A DNA stretch of 5,841 bases from positions 1 to 5,841 of the forward strand of contig DUEQ01000332.1 of assembly GCA_011192085.1 (NCBI GenBank), written 5' to 3'. Every line of letters starts with the position of its first letter. Position 1 is the stretch's first letter. A program made the translations under genes and the position numbers. Below the pieces are notes generated by a model that saw only the letters and a program-made list of their open reading frames with translations, was not told the DNA's origin and did no database searches. The DNA is from Caldilineae bacterium. Lineage in GTDB: Bacteria > Chloroflexota > Anaerolineae > J102. Shown piece by piece: positions 1 through 4,664 of this stretch.

Positions 1-2
1 AG

Positions 3-8
3 TATACT
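3..8 (+). promoter_or_regulatory. Putative -10 hexamer (TATACT) of a leaderless promoter for the protease gene
   Basis: TATACT matches the sigma-70 -10 consensus at five of six positions. It ends six bases before the ATG at 15, so transcription would be expected to start at or within a base or two of the start codon. No Shine-Dalgarno sequence lies in the 14 visible bases. The -35 region falls outside the window and cannot be judged. The same hexamer-to-ATG spacing occurs before the nuclease gene at 4665, which is the main reason to take this site seriously. Confidence 0.5.
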
Positions 9-14
9 GGCTTT

Positions 15-1244
15 ATGTCCCGCTCATCCATGATCTGGCTCCTCTTCTTGCCGCTAGCCGTCGTTTTCGCGTGCAGTTTGGGCTATGGCGCAGGCCTCAG
101 GCTGGGTGAAAGCCGGGCGACGGCCATGACGCCCTCCCCCATTGCAACCGCAACAGCCCCCACGCCCAGGCCCCTCCCCACATCGCCCCCTCCGCCCCCC
201 ATCTCAACGCCATGGGGCGATGACGCGGCGCAAGGGAATGAGACCGCGGCCCTGGAGGCCCGCCTCACAGGCATTTACCGTCAAACCGCGCCCGCGGTGG
301 TCAACATCACCACCCAGATCCTGCGTCGGGACTTCTTCTGGGGCGTCATTCCCGAGAGCGGCGCGGGCTCCGGCTTTTTGTGGGATGACCAGGGTCATAT
401 CGTGACCAACTATCACGTCATCGAGGACGCGCACACCATCGACGTCTCCTTCGGGCCGGGGCTGGTCACGCCGGCCGAGATCGTCGGCGTGGACCCGTCC
501 AACGATCTGGCCGTCCTCAAGGCGAACGAGGTTCCCCCGAACATCTCCCCCCTTCCCCTCGGCGATTCCGACGCACTGAACGTGGGGAAGCTCGCCATCG
601 CCATCGGCAACCCCTTCGGGCGCTTCCAACGCACCATGACTGTGGGCGTCATCAGCGCGCTGGACCGCACCATCAAGGTGAAGGAAGGGCGGGTGCTGCG
701 CGGAGTCATCCAGACCGATGCCGATATCAATCGGGGCAATTCGGGCGGCCCCCTGCTGGATTCCTCGGGCCGGGTCATCGGCGTGATCTCGGCCATCTAC
801 TCGCCCACGGGCGCGAATGCGGGCGTGGGCCTGGCCATTCCCATCAACAAGGCTAAGCGGGTCGCGCCCGTGCTCATCGAAAAAGGCCGCTACGCCCATC
901 CCTGGCTGGGGATCGAGCATCTGGGCTATGAGATCACGCCCTATCTGGCCAAAACCCTGGGGCTGCCTGTGGATCGCGGCCTGCTCATCGCCCAAATTTA
1001 TGAGGGTTCGCCCGCACTGCGAGCGGGCATCCGCCCCGCCACCGATGAGATCATCCTGGGCAACACCCGCTACCTTATCGGCGGCGACATCCTGACCGCG
1101 ATCGATGGCGTTCCTCTGACGAGTTGGGAGGACCTGGACGCCTATCTGCAGGAGAAGACCGAGGTGGGACAAATGGTGACGCTGGACATCATCCGGGATG
1201 GCCAACCCATCCAGGTGCAGGTGGCGTTGGGCGAAGCGCCGTGA
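15..1244 (+). CDS. Membrane-anchored HtrA/DegP-like serine protease with one PDZ domain
   Basis: This is a 409-residue trypsin-fold protease of the HtrA (S1C) family, which degrades or refolds damaged proteins outside the cytoplasmic membrane. Residues 7-27 form a hydrophobic signal anchor. A Thr/Pro-rich linker (about 37-66, with a run of prolines) would hold the catalytic domain away from the membrane. The catalytic triad is visible as His134 (TNYHV), Asp164 (SNDLAVLK) and Ser243 (GNSGGPLL). The PDZ domain runs from about 296 to 400 (PWLGIE to the C-terminus) and has an extra loop around 341-356 (ATDEIILGNTRYL) before the GGDIL strand. The start at 15 gives a complete anchor and sits six bases after a -10 hexamer. 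The frame has no stop in the 14 bases upstream, so a longer product is not strictly excluded. One PDZ domain resembles DegS or HhoA-type proteins rather than DegP, which has two. Family assignment is firm; the exact paralogue is not determinable. Confidence 0.95.
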   Translation: MSRSSMIWLLFLPLAVVFACSLGYGAGLRLGESRATAMTPSPIATATAPTPRPLPTSPPPPPISTPWGDDAAQGNETAALEARLTGIYRQTAPAVVNITTQILRRDFFWGVIPESGAGSGFLWDDQGHIVTNYHVIEDAHTIDVSFGPGLVTPAEIVGVDPSNDLAVLKANEVPPNISPLPLGDSDALNVGKLAIAIGNPFGRFQRTMTVGVISALDRTIKVKEGRVLRGVIQTDADINRGNSGGPLLDSSGRVIGVISAIYSPTGANAGVGLAIPINKAKRVAPVLIEKGRYAHPWLGIEHLGYEITPYLAKTLGLPVDRGLLIAQIYEGSPALRAGIRPATDEIILGNTRYLIGGDILTAIDGVPLTSWEDLDAYLQEKTEVGQMVTLDIIRDGQPIQVQVALGEAP

Positions 1245-1259
1245 TGTCACTGCTAACGC

Positions 1260-1286
1260 ACCCGGCTTCGCACCACGAAAACGGGT
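1260..1286 (+). terminator. Possible hairpin terminator after the protease gene
   Basis: ACCCG (1260-1264) pairs with CGGGT (1282-1286). Inside it TTCG (1267-1270) pairs with CGAA (1276-1279), with a symmetric two-base internal loop and a five-base apical loop. It starts 15 bases after the protease stop codon, a typical terminator position. The stem is short and is followed by TAAAC rather than a T run, so intrinsic termination is uncertain. Confidence 0.3.
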
Positions 1287-1320
1287 TAAACGACGTTGGC
1301 GGCCCGAGCCGTTTGCAAGC

Positions 1321-1378
1321 GACAGGTGGCAAGTTGTTTCCGCAGAGTTGCCTGCCACTTGCCGCCTGCCACCTGCAA
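1321..1378. repeat. Inverted heptad repeat array A (CYTGCCR-type units)
   Basis: The right arm, 1351-1378, is four tandem degenerate 7-mers: CCTGCCA, CTTGCCG, CCTGCCA, CCTGCAA. The left arm, 1321-1334, carries two units of the same kind in the opposite orientation (GACAGGT GGCAAGT). Bases 1323-1333 can pair with 1358-1368 over 11 positions with a single T-G wobble, leaving a 24-base loop. Array and hairpin are seen directly; function is unknown. It resembles in form the heptanucleotide short tandem repeats (STRR) described between genes in cyanobacteria. Confidence 0.7.
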
Positions 1379-1465
1379 CGCAGGATTTCAAGCCTTCGTT
1401 ATCATCGTCGTGACATGATTCATTGCCCTTCGCAATTACCTCGTGTTTCAATAATCGGTGAAGAA

Positions 1466-1495
1466 TTGGCGGGGGGCGCACACTCGTGCTAACAT
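1466..1495 (+). promoter_or_regulatory. Candidate promoter for the phosphodiesterase-glycosyltransferase operon
   Basis: A -35-like TTGGCG (1466-1471; four of six) is followed after 18 bases by TAACAT (1490-1495; four of six). A TGC directly before it (1487-1489) makes an extended -10 element. Transcription would start near 1502, giving a leader of roughly 258 bases that includes the large inverted heptad array. It is the best promoter-like site I found in the gap, but each hexamer is imperfect. Confidence 0.4.
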
Positions 1496-1574
1496 GCTTT
1501 GCCTGAACGTAACAGCTTAGACATCCTGATTGATAACGCATGTTGCTTTGAAACAGGCCTCGTTTGATGGCCGA

Positions 1575-1665
1575 GCGTCAAGCGTAAAACGTCAAGCGTC
1601 ATGACTTGGCATGCCCAGTTTCCACCTCATTTGAAATTTGACGTTTGACGCATGACGGTTGACGG
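1575..1665. repeat. Large inverted heptad repeat array B (TTGACGY / RCGTCAA units)
   Basis: The left arm, 1575-1602, holds four tandem 7-mers: GCGTCAA, GCGTAAA, ACGTCAA, GCGTCAT. The right arm, 1638-1665, holds four in reverse orientation: TTGACGT, TTGACGC, ATGACGG, TTGACGG, preceded by a degenerate TTGAAAT at 1631-1637. Bases 1575-1595 can pair with 1638-1658 at 18 of 21 positions, and slipped registers also pair well. The arms start exactly 63 bases (nine heptads) apart, so they share phase. The loop contains two 8-base palindromes, GTCATGAC (1598-1605) and GGCATGCC (1608-1615). If the promoter at 1466-1495 is used, this structure lies in the operon's 5' leader. Confidence 0.8.
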
Positions 1666-1730
1666 AATCGCGCCATCAACGTCACTTTCGCTGCGCCGAG
1701 ATGAACGCAGACCTAAACAGTTACGCCTGA

Positions 1731-1751
1731 ACTGACTACTGATTACTGAAC
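1731..1751. repeat. Short heptad repeat array C (ACTGAYT units)
   Basis: Three tandem 7-mers, ACTGACT, ACTGATT and ACTGAAC, end eight bases before the phosphodiesterase ATG. They occupy the place where a ribosome-binding site would sit, and they contain none. A five-base inverted repeat, CAGTT (1718-1722) and AACTG (1730-1734), overlaps the array start. The unit differs in sequence from arrays A, B and D but keeps the 7-nt period. Confidence 0.65.
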
Positions 1752-1759
1752 ACCGAGCC

Positions 1760-3439
1760 ATGCCCAAACCCCTACCCCCTCCCTCCCAACGCGTCTGGGT
1801 CATCGGCCTGGACGGCGTGCCCTGGACGTTGCTGCACCCCTGGATTGACCAGGGGCATCTGCCAACCCTGGCCCGCTTGCAGGCGGGCGGAGCGTCTGGC
1901 GGACTCCGCTCCACCATCCAGTTCCTCACCGCGGTGGCCTGGACCAGCTTCCTCACCGGCCTCAACCCCGGCAAGCACGGCATCTTCGACTTCGTGCGCC
2001 GCATTCCCGGCGCTTACAAGCAGGAGCTGACCAACGCGTCCCTGCGTTCGGGTCGCAGCCTGTGGCGCATACTCTCGGATGCAGGCCGCCGCGTGGGCGT
2101 GGTCAACGTGCCTATGACCTTCCCGCCCGAGCCGGTCAACGGCTTCCTCATTTCGGGACTGGATACGCCGGGCCTGGATTCGGCCTACACCTACCCGCCC
2201 GAGCTAAAAGCGGAGGTCAACGACATCCACTTCATCGCGGTCAGCACCGTGGGCAAATCCCACGCCCAATATCTCAAGGAGACCCTGGAGGGCGTGGATA
2301 AGCGTTTCGAGCTGCTGTGGCGCACCATCGACCGGGAGCCGCTGGATTTCTACATGTGGGTGGAGATGGAGACCGACGCCATCCAGCACTGCTCCTGGCA
2401 TCTCATGGCCGACCCCAGCCAGCCCAATCACGACGCCATCCTCCAGGTCTACAAACGCATCGACGCGCACCTGGCGAAGCTGGTGGACGCCCTGCCCGAG
2501 GATGTCACACTCATCGTCATGTCAGACCACGGCGCGGGGCCCATTGTCAAGACGGTCTATCTGGACCGCTGGCTGGCGCAGCAGGGGTGGTTCCACTACA
2601 AGCAGGGCGGGGAGCTGACGATAGGGGATCGGGCGCGGCGGGTGGCGCGCAAGGCTGTGAAAAACAGCTTCTACCTGGCCCAGCGCTATCTGTCCGTGGG
2701 CGTGAAGGGCTTTCTCAAGCGGTTCACGGGCGCGCACGCCGCGGTGGAAACCTTCATGGAGCAGGCCGAGATCGACTGGAGCCGCACGAAAGCCTACTCC
2801 GTGGGCAACCTGGGCAACATCAACCTGAACATCCAGGGCCGCGACTCCGAAGGCGTCATCCCCCCCGACCAGGTGGATGCATTCATCGAGGAATTGACCC
2901 AGGCCCTCTACGATCTGCGGGACCCGGACACCGGGGAACGCATGGTGGCCCAGGTCATGCGCCGGGAGGCGATCTACACAGGCCCCCTGCTCGACCGCGC
3001 CCCCGACCTGCTCATCCGCTGGGTCGATGACAAGTATCTGGCGGTGAAGGATTACGACGCCAACCCGAACGGTCCCATTTTCGGCGTCAAGCAGAAGTTC
3101 GGGCGGCATGGCGCAGCCTACGCGCTGGACCAGACGGGCACGCACATCATCGAGGGCATCGTGATCCTGTATGGGCATGGCGTGAAGCCTGGCGTGAAGC
3201 TGGAGGGCGCGGAGCTCATCGACCTGGCCCCCACAATCCTCCACCTCCTGGATACGCCCATCCCCCGGGCCATGGATGGCAAGCCCCTGCTGGAGGCGTT
3301 CGAGCCCGCCATTGCGGAGAAGCCCGTGATCTATGAAGAGGATGATCGGGATATGCTCTCCGGCTCGGGCATTGAACTCACAGAGGAAGAGGAGCGGGCT
3401 ATCCGCGAGCGCTTGCAAGGTTTGGGATACGTCGCATAA
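1760..3439 (+). CDS. Alkaline phosphatase superfamily protein (type I phosphodiesterase/nucleotide pyrophosphatase family)
   Basis: This 559-residue protein has the two-metal hydrolase layout of the phosphodiesterase branch of the alkaline phosphatase superfamily. Visible ligands and catalytic candidates are Asp18 (IGLDGV), the nucleophile candidate Thr57 (LTAVAWTSFLTG), Asp206 and His210 (ETDAIQH), Asp256-His257 (MSDHGAG) and His450 (GRHGAAY). The PGKHGIFDF segment (70-78) and the C-terminal ERLQGLGYVA are typical of a large bacterial subgroup usually annotated only as 'alkaline phosphatase family protein'. I see no signal peptide or membrane segment, so a cytoplasmic location is likely. Residues 282-335 form a basic insert in the middle of the fold. 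The ATG at 1760 is chosen because the fold begins at residue 11; no clear ribosome-binding site precedes it. The glycosyltransferase gene starts two bases after its stop, which suggests a role in glycan, glycolipid or nucleotide-sugar phosphoester metabolism. The substrate is not predictable. Confidence 0.92.
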   Translation: MPKPLPPPSQRVWVIGLDGVPWTLLHPWIDQGHLPTLARLQAGGASGGLRSTIQFLTAVAWTSFLTGLNPGKHGIFDFVRRIPGAYKQELTNASLRSGRSLWRILSDAGRRVGVVNVPMTFPPEPVNGFLISGLDTPGLDSAYTYPPELKAEVNDIHFIAVSTVGKSHAQYLKETLEGVDKRFELLWRTIDREPLDFYMWVEMETDAIQHCSWHLMADPSQPNHDAILQVYKRIDAHLAKLVDALPEDVTLIVMSDHGAGPIVKTVYLDRWLAQQGWFHYKQGGELTIGDRARRVARKAVKNSFYLAQRYLSVGVKGFLKRFTGAHAAVETFMEQAEIDWSRTKAYSVGNLGNINLNIQGRDSEGVIPPDQVDAFIEELTQALYDLRDPDTGERMVAQVMRREAIYTGPLLDRAPDLLIRWVDDKYLAVKDYDANPNGPIFGVKQKFGRHGAAYALDQTGTHIIEGIVILYGHGVKPGVKLEGAELIDLAPTILHLLDTPIPRAMDGKPLLEAFEPAIAEKPVIYEEDDRDMLSGSGIELTEEEERAIRERLQGLGYVA

Positions 3440-3441
3440 TC

Positions 3442-4473
3442 ATGCCCGCGGTGGAAACGCACCCCACACCCCTCCTTCTGAACGAGGCCGCCCAGGCGAC
3501 GGTGGACCTCTCGGTGATCATCGTCAACTGGAACGCTGCCGCGTATCTGCCCGCGGCCCTGGACAGCCTCCTCGCGGCTCAGGGCGACCTGGCCATGGAG
3601 ATCGTGCTGGTGGACAACGCCTCCAGCGACGATTCCCTGGCCTTGGTGCGGGAGCGCTATCCCCAAGTGCAGATCATCGCCAACGAGGTCAACCGCGGCT
3701 TCGCCGCGGGCAATAACCAGGGCATCCGCCAGGCCCGAGGGCGCTACATCCTCCTCCTCAACCCCGACACCGAGCTGCCGCCCCATGCGCTCATGGACAT
3801 GCTGGCGTTCATGGGGGCGCATCTCCAGGTGGGCGTAGCCGGTCCGCGGCTGCAAGGGGCCAAAGGCAAGGTGCAGGGCGGCGCGGCCGGGTACGATCCC
3901 TCCCTCGCCACCATGTTCAACTTCGCCACCTTCCTCTACCGCCTTTTCCCCCATCGTTTCAAAGGACTATGGCTGCCTCGCTCCCTCTACGAAAGTGATG
4001 ACCCCATCCCCGTGGATTGGGTCTCGGGTGCGTGCATGTTGTTACGGCGTTCGGCCCTGGACGCGGCCGGGCCCATGAACGAACGCTATTTCATGTATTC
4101 AGAGGACGTGGAGCTGTGTCGACGCATTCGCGAGGCGGGCTATGGGGTGATATGCCTGCCGGCCATCCACGTCACCCATCACATCGGGGGCAGCTCCCGC
4201 CAGCTCGGGCCCGAATTCTACGCCCACAACATCGACTCCCTCGACCTGGACCTGCGCACTCGCTACAACGCCGCACAGGTGGCGCTGATGCATACCATCG
4301 CCGCATTCGGCTACCTGCTGCGGATGCTGTTCTACCAGGTCCATTACTGGCGACACCGGCAACCCATCTTCCTGGAGCTGCGGGATCTGTGGGCTGCGTG
4401 CTTGAAGACAAGCCTGGTGCGGGCGGTGAAGCCTGCGCGCGTGGTCAGGCCTTTGGCGGGCGGTAAAGAGTGA
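3442..4473 (+). CDS. Family 2 glycosyltransferase (WbbL/rhamnosyltransferase-like)
   Basis: This 343-residue GT-A enzyme should transfer a sugar from a nucleotide-sugar donor to a surface polysaccharide or lipid-linked acceptor at the inner face of the membrane. Motifs in order are SVIIVNWN (24-31), VDNASSDDS with Asp58 (57-65), RGFAAGNNQG (85-94), the metal-binding LNPDTE (106-111; Asp109), VSGACMLLRRSAL (194-206), and YFMYSEDVELCRR (216-228) with the Glu221-Asp222 pair expected to include the catalytic base. HHIGGSS (246-252) closes the domain. This order fits the COG1216/WbbL group. A hydrophobic stretch at about 279-300 and a basic C-terminus suggest membrane association. It starts two bases after the phosphodiesterase stop with no Shine-Dalgarno sequence nearby, so translation is probably coupled to the upstream gene. 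Donor and acceptor cannot be read from sequence. Confidence 0.93.
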   Translation: MPAVETHPTPLLLNEAAQATVDLSVIIVNWNAAAYLPAALDSLLAAQGDLAMEIVLVDNASSDDSLALVRERYPQVQIIANEVNRGFAAGNNQGIRQARGRYILLLNPDTELPPHALMDMLAFMGAHLQVGVAGPRLQGAKGKVQGGAAGYDPSLATMFNFATFLYRLFPHRFKGLWLPRSLYESDDPIPVDWVSGACMLLRRSALDAAGPMNERYFMYSEDVELCRRIREAGYGVICLPAIHVTHHIGGSSRQLGPEFYAHNIDSLDLDLRTRYNAAQVALMHTIAAFGYLLRMLFYQVHYWRHRQPIFLELRDLWAACLKTSLVRAVKPARVVRPLAGGKE

Positions 4474-4494
4474 GCGGTGAGCACGCGACATGAT

Positions 4495-4515
4495 GGGCGG
4501 ATTGCGAATCCGCCC
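4495..4515 (+). terminator. Perfect 9-bp hairpin after the glycosyltransferase gene, possible terminator
   Basis: GGGCGGATT (4495-4503) and AATCCGCCC (4507-4515) are perfectly complementary around a three-base GCG loop. The hairpin lies 21 bases after the glycosyltransferase stop codon. It is strong, but the following bases (TGGAGGCTGG) include no T run, so it is either a non-canonical terminator, an mRNA 3'-end stabiliser, or one copy of a dispersed palindromic repeat. Confidence 0.45.
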
Positions 4516-4519
4516 TGGA

Positions 4520-4564
4520 GGCTGGAGGTGCCTCGCTCCCAGCCAGATGCGTCATCCGGCTGGG
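4520..4564. repeat. Overlapping, mutually exclusive hairpins (GGCTGG-CCAGCC-GGCTGG)
   Basis: CCAGCC at 4539-4544 can pair with GGCTGG upstream (4520-4525) or with a second GGCTGG downstream (4558-4563). Each step is exactly 19 bases. The downstream choice is stronger: CCCAGCC (4538-4544) with GGCTGGG (4558-4564), then one A-C mismatch, then GATG (4546-4549) with CATC (4553-4556) around a CGT loop. The layout recalls an attenuator or a composite terminator, but no T run or leader peptide accompanies it. Confidence 0.55.
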
Positions 4565-4579
4565 CAATGGGCGACCGCC

Positions 4580-4607
4580 ATCATCTATCGTCCATGGTCG
4601 ATCGTCT
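4580..4607. repeat. Heptad repeat array D (ATSRTCY units)
   Basis: Four tandem degenerate 7-mers are visible: ATCATCT, ATCGTCC, ATGGTCG and ATCGTCT, followed by a partial ATGCG. The array ends 19 bases before the TTGACC of the nuclease promoter. Its unit is unrelated in sequence to arrays A-C, but the period is the same. Confidence 0.65.
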
Positions 4608-4626
4608 ATGCGCGAAACAGAGCGCT

Positions 4627-4658
4627 TTGACCCGGTTTAGCGTTTCCCATGGTATAAT
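4627..4658 (+). promoter_or_regulatory. Extended -10 promoter placed for a leaderless nuclease mRNA
   Basis: A perfect TATAAT (4653-4658) is preceded by TGG (4650-4652), giving a full extended -10 element. TTGACC (4627-4632) matches the -35 consensus at five of six positions. The 20-base spacer is longer than the usual 17, which an extended -10 can tolerate. The hexamer ends six bases before the ATG at 4665, so the expected transcription start falls on or next to the start codon. Confidence 0.7.
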
Positions 4659-4664
4659 GCCGCC

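Larger units (their letters stand above)
1245..1759. other. 515-base intergenic region, lower GC, repeat-rich
   Basis: I see no credible gene here on either strand: the open frames are short, lack family motifs and run through repeats. By eye the DNA is less GC-rich than the flanking genes. It contains a possible hairpin (1260-1286), an inverted heptad array (1321-1378), a candidate promoter (1466-1495), a second inverted heptad array (1575-1665) and a short third array (1731-1751). The stretch 1496-1574, between the promoter and the second array, shows nothing I recognise. Confidence 0.75.
4474..4664. other. 191-base intergenic region with hairpins, a heptad array and a promoter
   Basis: This gap separates the glycosyltransferase from the nuclease gene. 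In order it holds a 9-bp perfect hairpin, a set of mutually exclusive hairpins, a heptad array and a strong -10 element directly before the nuclease ATG. This order fits the end of one transcription unit followed by the start of another. I see no gene in it. Confidence 0.7.

Noticed and set aside
42..77. Possible lipoprotein signal (VFAC, Cys20) in the protease
   Set aside because: Phe at the -2 position does not fit the usual lipobox, and the hydrophobic segment continues past the cysteine. A signal anchor is simpler.
1124..1492. Forward open frame of 122 codons overlapping the protease 3' end
   Set aside because: It begins inside the protease gene in another frame and continues through repeats. 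Nothing suggests a real protein.
204..1541. Reverse-strand open frame of 445 codons
   Set aside because: It is antisense to the HtrA protease and runs through repeat array A. No domain is recognisable and the forward frame has an intact catalytic triad.
1638..1665. Repeated TTGACG hexamers resembling -35 elements
   Set aside because: They are products of the heptad array; no -10-like hexamer lies 16-19 bases downstream of any of them.
1575..1665. CRISPR-like array
   Set aside because: The units are contiguous 7-mers in inverted arms with no spacers; there is no direct repeat of CRISPR length and no cas gene.
1245..1759. Insertion sequence or MITE remnant
   Set aside because: There are no terminal inverted repeats bounded by a target-site duplication and no transposase fragment; the inverted repeats are explained by heptad arrays.
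2522..3418. Reverse-strand open frame of 298 codons
   Set aside because: It is a shadow of the phosphodiesterase gene with no family features.
3331..3954. Reverse-strand open frame of 207 codons
   Set aside because: It spans the junction of two confidently coding forward genes and shows no motif of its own.
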